64,000 nucleotides of DNA from Pedobacter africanus. Lineage in GTDB: Bacteria; Bacteroidota; Bacteroidia; Sphingobacteriales; Sphingobacteriaceae. Of this stretch, positions 44,294 to 52,904 are shown piece by piece. Below the pieces are notes generated by a model that was not told the origin of the DNA, searched no databases, and saw only the letters and a list, made by a program, of their open reading frames with translations. Positions within the stretch are counted from its first letter, which is position 1; each line of letters opens with the position of its first letter. The translations under genes and the position numbers were made by a program. Location: positions 372,001 through 436,000 of the forward strand of contig NZ_FWXT01000003.1 in NCBI RefSeq assembly GCF_900176535.1, read 5' to 3'.

Positions 44294-45946
44294 CTACCCT
44301 TTATACATCTTGCTGTAATATTCTGCTGCCATCCGGCCAGCTTCAAAAGCAGGAACAACATCTGCTGCAGCATTTTTAACCATGCCCAGCCATTTATCCG
44401 GACTGTTGTAATACAAAGGCAATACAGTTTGCTCCAGGGTATCCATCAGGCTAAGGTTTTCCAGTCTGTCCTGGTCCTGCTCTGAAGAACCATCCGGTGC
44501 CGGCTGGATCAGGAAGCTGTTTATTTTATCCTTAGCAAATTCAGGTACCCAGCCGTCGGGCAGGGAAAGGTTAATGCTGCCGTTCATCGCAGCGGTCATG
44601 CCACTGGTACCGGAAGCTTCGCGGTACATCCGGGGATTGTTTAGCCAGACATCCGAACCTTTTTTTAGCAGGGCAGACAATTCAAGTTCATAGCCCGTAA
44701 GTACCGCACAATTTTTTAAAGGCAATGCACGTGAAATGATCTGGTTAAACAAACCAATTGCACCAAAATCCTCTGGATAAGGCTTTCCAGCCCAGATAAA
44801 CTGCACCGGAAGCTTTTCATTTTCAACCAGGCTTAAAAAACAGTTCCAGTCCTGCATCACCAGATCGGCCCGTTTGTATCCCGCAAAGCGCCTGGCCCAT
44901 ACAATGGTAATTACATCCGGACTAAAGAGCTTACCGCACTGGTCGGCCACTACTTTAAACAGTTCGGCCTTCATTTCTTTTTTTCGCTGTACAAGGTCTT
45001 TGTCGTTACTGGCAGCTATCGCTTTTCCAAAAACCGGGTCCTCCCAGTAAAGCTGGTTCTGGGCATTGGTAATGGAGGTGATCTCACATACACCAGGGTA
45101 GTGGCTCCACATGTCCCTTGCAACTTTTCCATGCAGTTCAGATACGCCGTTGGCCTTTCTGGAGAATTTTAATGCGGCAAGCGTATAGCTAAACTGATCG
45201 CCATCCATGCCCAGTACAGATTTTACTTCGTGTTCCTGTAAATGATAAAAGAAAGACATCTCTTTTAGCAGACTGTATTTATGCTCCTCATTACCGGCCA
45301 TTTCAGGCGTATGCGTAGTAAATACCACTCTTTTTTTAACCTCTTCAAGGCTTTTGTGCATGGCATAAAGGTAAAAGTTAAGTGATACAGAATGGCCTTC
45401 GTTCATGTGGTACAGATCGGGTGTCATGTTCAGTATGTCCAGCAGCATGGCGCCTCCCGTTCCAAGAATGATGGATTGGGCAATGCGCGTGGTTTCGTGC
45501 GGGTCGTACAGCCGGTGTGTAATGGTGCGCGAAAGGTAGTCGTTTTCAGGCACATCGGTACTCAGCAAAAATAAGGGGGCAGTGCCAAAAGTTTCGGGTT
45601 TAAGCAGGTATGCCCTTACGTGTACAGGCGCATCATGTACCGGTACGGTAAAAAGCATGCCCGTATCTACCAGGTAGGGGTATTGTTTTTCAGTATAAGC
45701 GGGTTTCATGAGCTGGTCCTTATCCCTGGTCTGGTCGTAATAGCCATATTTCCACAGCATGCCAATGCCCAGCAGGTTTTGTTTCAGCTGGTAAGCACTC
45801 CTTAAATGTGAGCCTGCCAGGAAGCCTAATCCGCCACTGTATATCTTTAATGCCTGGTGAACGGCAAATTCCATAGAAAAATAGGCCACAGCAGTACTGT
45901 ACTGCTGATCTGGCGTGTAACCGAAAATGTCTTTTTTAGATAGCAT
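44294..45946 (-). CDS. Alpha-glucan phosphorylase-family protein with Thr at the PLP-lysine position
   Basis: This 550-residue protein belongs to the short GT35 alpha-glucan phosphorylase-like group. It has AYFSMEFAVHQALKIYSGGLGFLAGSHLRS at its start, YHMNEGHSVSL, FTTHTPEMAGNEEH, and VWARRFAGYKRADLV. The catalytic segment reads YREASGTSGMTAAMNGSINLSLPDGW (441-466): the lysine that forms the Schiff base with PLP in classical phosphorylases (GTGNMKLALNG in E. coli) is Thr451 here. This suggests a different cofactor chemistry or a non-phosphorolytic role. It lies 23 bp upstream of the AraC gene, same strand. Confidence 0.85.
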   Translation of the reverse strand: MLSKKDIFGYTPDQQYSTAVAYFSMEFAVHQALKIYSGGLGFLAGSHLRSAYQLKQNLLGIGMLWKYGYYDQTRDKDQLMKPAYTEKQYPYLVDTGMLFTVPVHDAPVHVRAYLLKPETFGTAPLFLLSTDVPENDYLSRTITHRLYDPHETTRIAQSIILGTGGAMLLDILNMTPDLYHMNEGHSVSLNFYLYAMHKSLEEVKKRVVFTTHTPEMAGNEEHKYSLLKEMSFFYHLQEHEVKSVLGMDGDQFSYTLAALKFSRKANGVSELHGKVARDMWSHYPGVCEITSITNAQNQLYWEDPVFGKAIAASNDKDLVQRKKEMKAELFKVVADQCGKLFSPDVITIVWARRFAGYKRADLVMQDWNCFLSLVENEKLPVQFIWAGKPYPEDFGAIGLFNQIISRALPLKNCAVLTGYELELSALLKKGSDVWLNNPRMYREASGTSGMTAAMNGSINLSLPDGWVPEFAKDKINSFLIQPAPDGSSEQDQDRLENLSLMDTLEQTVLPLYYNSPDKWLGMVKNAAADVVPAFEAGRMAAEYYSKMYKG

Positions 45947-46014
45947 GCGCTTAAATTAGGAAATTTTACCTAATAAAGTACTTCGGCTTCAATTATGTGT
46001 TACCTGAATATTAT

Positions 46015-47172
46015 TTATGACGCGGGAAAGCTTTCCCGACTGAAAAAAGCCAGCATTTGCTCCAATGCCGTTCTGGAGTGCATGATTTCGGTATTTTCCA
46101 GCGTATCCCGCGTTGCTGCCGCTGCCCTTTTAACCATTTGTTTTTCAAAATGCGAGATGGCCGCCTTAATTGTTATGAATTTATTGCTCGTTAAACACTC
46201 TGCCAGTTCAAAGGCGTCCTGCATCGCTACGTTTGCACCTTCACCCGCAAATGGCGGCATACAGTGTGCGGCATCACCAATCATGGTCAGGTTTTCCTGT
46301 GTTTCCCAGTTTTGATCCAGTGGAAAATAGTACTGTGGCCGCAGGATAAAATGTACCTCATCGTTTGTGAAAAACTCATGCCATTCCTCAGCCCAGCCAG
46401 AAAATGTTGCTTTGAACCAGGCGAAAACCTGGGCTTTATCTTTAAAATCAATATTTAGTGCCGGATGCTCCGGTGCTTTGAAACTTGCGACAAACATCAT
46501 CGAGCCATCGCCTTTTGTACCATATCCAATAAACCGCTCATTGCCAAAAGCCATAACCTTTCCTCCCTTTGTAAACCCGGATAGCCTGGGCACATTTTTT
46601 TCTGCATGGTAGATATTTCCTTCTATTAAGGTAACACCAGCGTAAACAGGGGCCTCTGCACTTAAATAGGGGCGAACTTTTGAGTTTGCCCCATCGGCTG
46701 CAATAACCAGATCGGCATAAGCGCTCGTCCCGTTCTTAAAATGCAAAAGCCAGCCATCGCTTTGTCTTTCCATGGCAGAAAAGTGGCTGTCCCAGACCAC
46801 GGTGTTGGGTTTCAGCGAGTTCAAAAGGAGATCGCGTAAGGGGCTACGGTCAATTTCAGGACGCTGTTCTGCAATGTTGTTTTCGCTGTCATGGTCATCA
46901 AACCTGATGTTGAGGCTTTGGTCTACAATGCGCATCTTGCTTGCAATCGGGCGATAGTACCTATAAAATTCGTCTGTTAAGCCTGCACGCGCTATTGCTT
47001 CCAGACCAGAGCCTACGTGCAGGTCCAGTGTAGAGCCCTGAACACGGACATTGCGATTAAGGTCCCTTTCGTAAATTTTTACATTTACATTCTTCATTTG
47101 CAACAAACGGGCTAAAGTCAATCCGCCCATTCCTCCACCAACAATGGCAACTGTTTTATTTTCTACCAGCAT
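46015..47172 (-). CDS. TetX-like FAD-dependent monooxygenase
   Basis: This 385-residue flavoprotein follows the TetX pattern closely: VAIVGGGMGGLTLARLLQ with the dinucleotide-binding glycines, then YERDLNRNVRVQGSTLDLHVGSGLEAIARAGL, PEIDRSPLRDLLLNSL and IGDAAHCMPPFAGEGANVAMQDAFELAECL. TetX hydroxylates and inactivates tetracyclines. Homologues in soil Bacteroidota may use other polycyclic or aromatic substrates. It follows an AraC regulator by 30 bp on the same strand. Confidence 0.87.
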   Translation of the reverse strand: MLVENKTVAIVGGGMGGLTLARLLQMKNVNVKIYERDLNRNVRVQGSTLDLHVGSGLEAIARAGLTDEFYRYYRPIASKMRIVDQSLNIRFDDHDSENNIAEQRPEIDRSPLRDLLLNSLKPNTVVWDSHFSAMERQSDGWLLHFKNGTSAYADLVIAADGANSKVRPYLSAEAPVYAGVTLIEGNIYHAEKNVPRLSGFTKGGKVMAFGNERFIGYGTKGDGSMMFVASFKAPEHPALNIDFKDKAQVFAWFKATFSGWAEEWHEFFTNDEVHFILRPQYYFPLDQNWETQENLTMIGDAAHCMPPFAGEGANVAMQDAFELAECLTSNKFITIKAAISHFEKQMVKRAAAATRDTLENTEIMHSRTALEQMLAFFSRESFPAS

Positions 47173-47202
47173 TATTCTGCAATTTGTTTTATAAAAGCAA
47201 AA

Positions 47203-47961
47203 CTATTTCTTTGGTAATGTGGATAATAGTATAAATCGGTCGTTTTTATTTTTGAACAGTTCTTTGGGCACTACACCCGAAAACTTCTTTATTTCTTTGA
47301 TGAAGTGGTTTTGGTCGGAAAAATTCTCTTCAGGGTAGAGTTTTCCTTGTGCAATATGTTCAAGCGAAGCTCTGAACCTTAAAACATTGCAGTAGGCCTT
47401 CAGTGAAATGCCAAATTGCTGATTAAAATAGCGGTTAATTTGGCGGCTGCTCCAAAATACCCTTTCTGAGAGTTCATTTACCGTAATGCCACCCTTTGTT
47501 TCATAAATCAATCCGAACAGCTTTCGCTTGCGCTCATCAATTTCGTTCGGCAGAAGGGATTGGATTTTTTGCGCTGCCTTTTTTATAAACTGGTCAAAAT
47601 CATCCATGTCATTTGCTGAAAAGCCCCAAAAATCATCAGGCAGAAATTTTCCGTTGTTCAGCAGGTCCGAAATTGTTTCCTGAAAAATGTATTCAATGGC
47701 AAGCAATTTAAAGCTGACGGCAAAGATTAAACCTTTAGGGGGTATGAAAGCCGGCTCGTGTTGCCGCGTGCCCAAGCCAAGCAGCACGATACGGAAAGGC
47801 TCACTTGCCGATTGAAATAGAAACAAGTCTACACGTCCGTCAGGTAAGCCTGTAGTTTCTTTGCTTTTGTCCGATTGGTTGTGTACAAACCAAAAACTAT
47901 CTACAAAGTCTGAAAGCGGCGGCCCGGGTTGAATGACGCTATATTTCAGGTCCTTATCCAT
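47203..47961 (-). CDS. AraC-family regulator upstream of the TetX-like gene
   Basis: The 252-residue protein has an N-terminal DUF6597-like domain (MDKDLKYSVIQPGPPLSDFVDSFWFVH) and a C-terminal AraC-type DNA-binding domain (ERVFWSSRQINRYFNQQFGISLKAYCNVLRFRASLEHIAQG). The frame is open from 48180, but the ATG at 47959-47961 gives the family-typical N-terminus and leaves room for the promoter shared with the divergent NamZ gene. It likely controls the TetX-like gene. Confidence 0.85.
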   Translation of the reverse strand: MDKDLKYSVIQPGPPLSDFVDSFWFVHNQSDKSKETTGLPDGRVDLFLFQSASEPFRIVLLGLGTRQHEPAFIPPKGLIFAVSFKLLAIEYIFQETISDLLNNGKFLPDDFWGFSANDMDDFDQFIKKAAQKIQSLLPNEIDERKRKLFGLIYETKGGITVNELSERVFWSSRQINRYFNQQFGISLKAYCNVLRFRASLEHIAQGKLYPEENFSDQNHFIKEIKKFSGVVPKELFKNKNDRFILLSTLPKK

Positions 47962-48094
47962 ATACCAGGTGAATTTCTCATTTAATTGGAATAAAGCTAA
48001 TAAAAAGCGCAAATAACAATACCTGCATACTAATTTCTTACAAAAAAAACTTAATATAGCATCAGGAATACAAGCACATAAATCAGCAGATGGT

Positions 48095-49282
48095 ATGGTG
48101 AATAATATACAGTTTGGTATTGATGTTCTTTTGGCCCAACAGCCGGTTTGGAAAAGCAAGCGCATCGCTTTAGTTACCAATCATGCGGCTACCACCCGTC
48201 AATTTCTTCCCTCGCGCCTGGCCCTGTTACAACAGGGATTTAATATAGTGAAATTGTTCTCGCCCGAACATGGACTCGATACAACAGGCGCTGACGGCCA
48301 GGCTATGGACAATGCAATAGATACCCTTACCAAACTGCCGGTAATCAGTTTGTACGGCGATAAACTGGAGCCATCCCGGTCGGATCTTGTGGGTATTGAC
48401 CTGGTGTTATTTGATATTCCTGATATAGGCAGCCGGTTTTATACCTATTTATGGACAATGTCGTATGTATTAGAGGCCTGCGCTGCTTTAAACATTCCCT
48501 TTATCCTGGCAGATAGGCCCAACCCTTTGTCGGGCAATCTGGGGCTGGCAGAGGGGCCGATGCTGGATGAGCAGCAGTGCAGCAGTTTTATAGGCCGTTG
48601 GTCGATACCAGTAAAACACAGTTGTACAATTGGAGAGCTGGCCCTTTATTTCAACAGCTCAAGAGGGATCAACTGTTCACTTGAAGTTATCCCCTGTGTG
48701 AATTGGCACCGAAATATGTACTATGCTGACTGGAGTGCTTCCTTTGTGCCGCTATCACCAGCTATCCCTGTTTTTGAGTCGGCATTGCTATATCCCGGAC
48801 TTTGTTTTCTGGAGGCTACCAATTGCAGTGAAGGAAGGGGGACAGCCAGTCCTTTTCGCATGGCGGGTGCGCCCTGGTTGCTGGGCACTGAAACTGCAGG
48901 TTTGTTCAATACCATGATACCGGCCATTTCGAAGGATGTATATGCCCGTCCGGTTGTCTTTACACCAACAGAAGGCAAGTATGCCGGGCAACGATGCGAG
49001 GGTATTATGCTGCATGTTGCCGATTCGTCGGCCTTTCTTCCGGTAGCTACCGGATGGTTACTGATCAGGATTATAAAGGAACTTCACCCGAAAGATTTCC
49101 GATGGGCAGCATATCCAACGCATGTAAACCCATCTGGTAAAAAACACCTTGATCTTTTATCCGGCATATGGAATACGGAAAGCCTTTTTGATGAAGCTTT
49201 ACCTGATTTTGTTTCGGTTGTAAAGCGCTGTATTGTGCTTAACGATTGGTCAATGCAGGTACAACCTTATTTGTTATATTGA
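48095..49282 (+). CDS. namZ: NamZ-type exo-beta-N-acetylmuramidase (DUF1343)
   Basis: This 395-residue protein is the DUF1343 family, shown to be exo-N-acetylmuramidases that cleave MurNAc from muropeptide chains (NamZ/YbbC). Signatures are ALVTNHAATTRQ, LFSPEHGLDTTGADGQ, SLYGDK, DLVLFDIPDIGSRFYTYLWTMSYVLEA, DRPNPL and LFPGLCFLEATNCSEGRGTASPFRMAGAPW. No signal peptide is visible, so it may act in the cytoplasm or be imported differently from the secreted NamZ. It is divergent from the AraC gene. Confidence 0.85.
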   Translation: MVNNIQFGIDVLLAQQPVWKSKRIALVTNHAATTRQFLPSRLALLQQGFNIVKLFSPEHGLDTTGADGQAMDNAIDTLTKLPVISLYGDKLEPSRSDLVGIDLVLFDIPDIGSRFYTYLWTMSYVLEACAALNIPFILADRPNPLSGNLGLAEGPMLDEQQCSSFIGRWSIPVKHSCTIGELALYFNSSRGINCSLEVIPCVNWHRNMYYADWSASFVPLSPAIPVFESALLYPGLCFLEATNCSEGRGTASPFRMAGAPWLLGTETAGLFNTMIPAISKDVYARPVVFTPTEGKYAGQRCEGIMLHVADSSAFLPVATGWLLIRIIKELHPKDFRWAAYPTHVNPSGKKHLDLLSGIWNTESLFDEALPDFVSVVKRCIVLNDWSMQVQPYLLY

Positions 49283-49292
49283 TTTAGTTTTA

Positions 49293-49623
49293 GGGCTGAT
49301 AAATGATAATTTACAACTGCTGTCTGCTACCACGGTTGAAAACGGGCAACGTACTGAAACAGATTATACCAAAGGCAGGCGTATGATAAAGATTATCAAC
49401 GATACCCATTTTGCTTTCTTAAACCATGAGCTGGAAACAGTCAGAGACAGTAGCAATCATTTTGATGAGTTTTTAGACTTTTATAAGGATAAAAACTGGG
49501 AGGGTAAAACTTTAAATTTTAAGGTAAGCATCCAAAACGATACTTTGATTCAAACAGGAGTAGAAAAGTAGCAGCTGCAGGGATAGACCGTACCATAACC
49601 GAAAAATATTTAAGAATAGAATG
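49293..49623 (+). pseudogene. Decayed small lipocalin-like gene
   Basis: Conceptual translation shows a small conserved protein with LLSATTVENGQRTETDYTKG, IKIINDTHFAFLNHELETV, FYKDKNWEGKTLNFKVSIQNDTLIQTGVEK and, in another frame, VAAAGIDRTITEKYLRI ending with TGA at 49623. No start codon or signal remains at the 5' end. The middle jumps from SNHFD to EFLDFYKD, as if about 25-30 residues were lost. A frameshift then puts a stop (TAG at 49569) just before the last part. The stop overlaps the start of the next gene (49621), as expected for an operon with an intact parent gene. Confidence 0.6.
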
Positions 49624-50190
49624 ACGATACCATCTAAAGAACAATTCTGGGATTATTTTATACTTAGTGCAAGGATATTGCTTGCCTTTATCCTTTTAAG
49701 CTATGGTTTTGCTAAATTAACAGGCAACCAATTTGGCGTCTCAAATGAGACTATGCAACTTCCGCTAAAGGATGTTGGTTTGTTTAAGGTGTCCTGGTAT
49801 TTGGCCGCCCATGAGCCATTTAAATCATTCATAGGGCTTTCCCAGATTTTAACGGCCCTGCTGATGTTATACAACCGTACAGTTATTTTAGGGGCATTTA
49901 TGGCCATTCCTATCTGGTTAAATATACTGGTCTGGGATATTACATTTATGGGATTTTATACTCAATTCACAACCAGGCTTTCGTTTTATCTGGTATTGAC
50001 TTTTTTAATACTATGGCATTACAGGGACAAAGTGCTTCCGGCAATACAAAGTTTGCTCAAAAACACCACTACAAAATTTAAATATCCAATTTGGGCATAC
50101 TTGATCCTGCCCTTGTTCGCCGCGGCTTTAGAACTTATTGGAACAGTACCTAATTTCATCATTTATGCGATTAGATATCTTGTTAAATAA
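49621..50190 (+). CDS. Membrane protein, DoxX-like, unknown role
   Basis: The 189-residue protein has four hydrophobic segments (about 12-30, 68-87, 92-108 and 148-180). The layout resembles small DoxX-type proteins, but I would not give a name. Its start overlaps the TGA of the decayed gene upstream by 4 nt, so it was probably its operon partner. It is on the same strand as the MACPF gene, 99 bp upstream of it. Confidence 0.6.
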   Translation: MTIPSKEQFWDYFILSARILLAFILLSYGFAKLTGNQFGVSNETMQLPLKDVGLFKVSWYLAAHEPFKSFIGLSQILTALLMLYNRTVILGAFMAIPIWLNILVWDITFMGFYTQFTTRLSFYLVLTFLILWHYRDKVLPAIQSLLKNTTTKFKYPIWAYLILPLFAAALELIGTVPNFIIYAIRYLVK

Positions 50191-50289
50191 GAATCAAGGA
50201 GTCCGTTGTACCATTTTTTCCGACAGATTCTTTTTTATTGAAGTGGCATAAAATTTGACGAAAAAACACCACACACAAATATAAATCAA

Positions 50290-51321
50290 ATGAAAAAAAC
50301 AATCCTCTTTATGGCAGTTTTTGCCATGATTGCTTCCTGCAAGAAGAAATCTGATGAAATTGCAAAACCCGATGAGCAAGAGAATTTAGCCAGGGATATT
50401 GAACTGGTGGTTAAGGGAGCGACCCAAGAAAGCAAACCCCTGTATGAAAGGCCTGAAACCTATAATTTTCTAGGGTTTGGATACGATGTTGCAGATAAGT
50501 TCAATGATGAGGAATCTGTAAGGGCAAGTGTTGTTGATGTTTTAGCTTATGCAGCTAGTGGACCCCAAAAAATTAACGTTAATAGAAGTACTAACGGATC
50601 ATGGGAAACCATTCAAGCTAAAAATGCGGTAGAGCTCGCAGAGAAATTTTCTAATTCATATAAAGAAACCAGAGGTTTGAAGCTTTTTGGAAATACCATC
50701 GAGAAAACATTTCCCGGAACCGTCGTCACAGATAAAAAGTATATTTATGGATATTATTCCAATTATGCCGTATGGAGAAGATATTCATTTTATTATGAGC
50801 AATCTGTAAATAACTTTTTAACAGCTGGTTTTAAGCGCGATATGATACTATTAAGCGCCAGCGAGCTCGTTCACAAATATGGTACACATGTGCTAGCCGG
50901 GATAGAAATGGGGGCAAAATTTGATGTTGTGTATCAGGCAGTAGCACCGGAGGTCAATAGAGAAAATATCATTATGGAAGGGTTACGCTATGCGCTAAAA
51001 CGAACATTCGGCTTACCGACGGGTTATCTGGATGAGGTGAATTTACGCGACTTAAATGCTAATTCTTCAGCCCAAATCTATTATAGCTCTATTGGAGGTG
51101 ACATGAGCAAATTGCAAACTGAAATTATAAATAATAGATTAATGTTGAATATTACAAACTGGCGCTCAACTGCCACAGAAGATAAGGCTCGGTTTATAGG
51201 TGTTTTTGGCGATCGTTTGGTTCCCCTTTATCATTTTATTGATGATCCCGCAAAAAAGGCTTTGGTAAAATCTTATCTCGAACAATATTTTGCCGAAAAA
51301 GCAGTGAGATTGACAAATTAA
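50290..51321 (+). CDS. MACPF-domain lipoprotein
   Basis: This 343-residue protein has a lipobox with Cys17 (MIASCKKKSDE). The body matches the membrane attack complex/perforin fold: LGFGYDVADKFNDEESVRASVVD (about 61-83), the signature YGTHVLAGIEMGAKFDVVY (197-215) and the double-Gly hinge IGG near 268-270. MACPF proteins form pores; some Bacteroidales lipoproteins of this class are antimicrobial toxins against related strains. It lies between a decayed gene/membrane-protein pair and a tRNA-Lys gene, about 50 bp from the tRNA. The target is unknown. Confidence 0.85.
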   Translation: MKKTILFMAVFAMIASCKKKSDEIAKPDEQENLARDIELVVKGATQESKPLYERPETYNFLGFGYDVADKFNDEESVRASVVDVLAYAASGPQKINVNRSTNGSWETIQAKNAVELAEKFSNSYKETRGLKLFGNTIEKTFPGTVVTDKKYIYGYYSNYAVWRRYSFYYEQSVNNFLTAGFKRDMILLSASELVHKYGTHVLAGIEMGAKFDVVYQAVAPEVNRENIIMEGLRYALKRTFGLPTGYLDEVNLRDLNANSSAQIYYSSIGGDMSKLQTEIINNRLMLNITNWRSTATEDKARFIGVFGDRLVPLYHFIDDPAKKALVKSYLEQYFAEKAVRLTN

Positions 51322-51325
51322 AAAT

Positions 51326-51361
51326 AAAAAGCCTTGCAATTATTGAATTGCAAGGCTTTTT
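51326..51361. terminator. Bidirectional terminator between MACPF gene and tRNA-Lys
   Basis: AAAAAGCCTTGCAAT and ATTGCAAGGCTTTTT pair around TATTGA (roughly), with A and T runs on both sides. It can end the MACPF gene and the minus-strand tRNA transcript. Confidence 0.8.
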
Positions 51362-51369
51362 GTTTCTGG

Positions 51370-51442
51370 TGATCCCGCTGGGATTCGAACCCAGGACCAC
51401 TACATTAAAAGTGTAATGCTCTACCAGCTGAGCTACGGAATC
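51370..51442 (-). tRNA. tRNA-Lys(TTT), right copy
   Basis: The reverse complement is identical over all 73 nt to the tRNA-Lys at 26194-26266. The acceptor arms are 51436-51442 and 51371-51377, discriminator A at 51370, and the anticodon TTT is read from 51409 to 51407. The 5' flank also resembles that of the left copy (TTCAAAnAGAA-GAT), whereas 3' flanks differ. CCA is not encoded. Confidence 0.98.
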
Positions 51443-51489
51443 ATCGTTCTATTTGAACTGTTTACTTTATCGTTTCCGTTAAAGTGGTG

Positions 51490-51520
51490 CAAATATAGGA
51501 TTACGCCATTTATTCTGCAA
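51490..51520 (-). promoter_or_regulatory. Putative promoter of the right tRNA-Lys
   Basis: On the minus strand a TTG (51518-51520) is 20 nt from TATATTTG (51490-51497), a good match to the Bacteroidota -33/-7 consensus with 19-20 nt spacing. Confidence 0.6.
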
Positions 51521-51579
51521 ATTATTAATTCATAAATTATTTAGTATGCTGATTTAAAGATAGATTATTATAGTTTTAC

Positions 51580-52074
51580 CTAGTTGTTGATCATGATTTC
51601 GAGATTTTCATCCTTGTTTCTCAAATCCAGGCCACCCTCATAAACAGATTTTAAGTTGATCAGGTAAAACGTCCAGCCAGAGGCGCAGCCCAACCTTATG
51701 TACTGCTTGGATTCATCATCTGTAGGAATATTTTTATGCGTAAGTTCTACAATGGTGTAATCACGTTCTGTGGTCAGCTTTACCTCTACAATACATTCCC
51801 CTTCAAAAGTAAAGCTGAAAAAATCCTTGCCATTTGCTTCCAGTATCCTCCCTTTCATCAGGTCATCATAGATGTGCCATTTCCATTTGTAGGTAAAGCC
51901 GGTTTCAGCACCTTGTTGGTTTGTGGTGCGGCTCTTATCCAGATCGTAGAATTTTACTTCTTCTAAAAACCATCTTTCCAGTTCTTCTGGTGTAGTCCAG
52001 GCGGCATAAATTGCACTTAGTGGTGCTTTAACAGCAATTCTTTTTGTAAAACGGGTCCAGTCAAAATTTTTCAT
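51580..52074 (-). CDS. START-like (AHSA1) domain protein
   Basis: The 164-residue protein is of the AHSA1/SRPBCC class: FTKRIAVKAPLSAIYAAWTTPEELERWFLEEVKFYD and FTYKWKWHIYDDLMKGRILEANGKDFFSFTFEGECIVEV are typical, and the C-terminal GCASGWTFYLINLKSVYEGGLDLR helix closes the fold. There is no signal peptide. Ligand unknown. Confidence 0.88.
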   Translation of the reverse strand: MKNFDWTRFTKRIAVKAPLSAIYAAWTTPEELERWFLEEVKFYDLDKSRTTNQQGAETGFTYKWKWHIYDDLMKGRILEANGKDFFSFTFEGECIVEVKLTTERDYTIVELTHKNIPTDDESKQYIRLGCASGWTFYLINLKSVYEGGLDLRNKDENLEIMINN

Positions 52075-52167
52075 TCGTTCAGATTAATATTTGGTAATGT
52101 AATTTAAGTATTTTTTTTAAAGTAGGCATAATCATTGCTCGTAACTTCTACCTATGAAACTGTATGT

Positions 52168-52878
52168 ATGAAAAGTTTAAGAACAGTACTTATACTAGTT
52201 GTTATTGCGCTGATTGCAGGCAATAAGACGCTTGCGCAGATTGGTAACCCTGGCTTGATGTACCAGGGGGCTTTTAACAATGCCATGTTCCTGACCACCA
52301 AAGGGGCAATTGAGCGCGGCATGAAAAGCAGGCCTTCTGCTGTAAACACGGCAAAATCCAGCCTGAACTTCGTTTCCACCCCTGAAGTACACAATAAGGT
52401 ATTGGAATTGATCGCATCGCTGGCTGCAAAGGGAGATAAGGATAAAATTAAATCTGCTGCTGCAATAATTGAAAAAGCAAACTTTCTTGATGAATTCGAT
52501 AAAGTGCTCAAGCCATACGGTTTCAACAGTCATAATATGCCCGATGTTTTTACCGCATTTATAGTTCTTTCCTGGCAGGCGGTTAAAGGTAGTGATGCCT
52601 CAAAATATCCCGAAGGCATTCAGATCTTCAGAAAGCAAATCCATAGCGTTATGAATGGCAATGCAACTTTGTCGAAATTTACGAACGCGCAAAAACAGGA
52701 AATGTCTGAAACTTTGGCTTATATGGCTATGCTTTTTACTTATGGTAATCAGAACCAGATTAAAAGTGGAAATACCGCTGCATTGGCTGCTACGCGTGAA
52801 AATATACGGCAGGGAGTAATCAAAGTATCTGGAATTGACCTGACAAAATATACGCTTAGCAATGAAGGCTTCAACTGA
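52168..52878 (+). CDS. Unknown secreted protein (possible DUF6683)
   Basis: The 236-residue protein starts MKSLRTVLILVVIALIAGNKTLAQ, a signal peptide, and continues with a mostly helical domain (GAFNNAMFLTTKGAIERGMK, NFVSTPEVHNKVLELI, MPDVFTAFIVLSWQAVKGSD). It resembles DUF6683, but I cannot confirm this. The frame is open from 52135; the ATG at 52168 gives the cleaner signal peptide. Confidence 0.6.
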   Translation: MKSLRTVLILVVIALIAGNKTLAQIGNPGLMYQGAFNNAMFLTTKGAIERGMKSRPSAVNTAKSSLNFVSTPEVHNKVLELIASLAAKGDKDKIKSAAAIIEKANFLDEFDKVLKPYGFNSHNMPDVFTAFIVLSWQAVKGSDASKYPEGIQIFRKQIHSVMNGNATLSKFTNAQKQEMSETLAYMAMLFTYGNQNQIKSGNTAALAATRENIRQGVIKVSGIDLTKYTLSNEGFN

Positions 52879-52904
52879 TTTGTTATTGAAGATGACCTGA
52901 ACCG

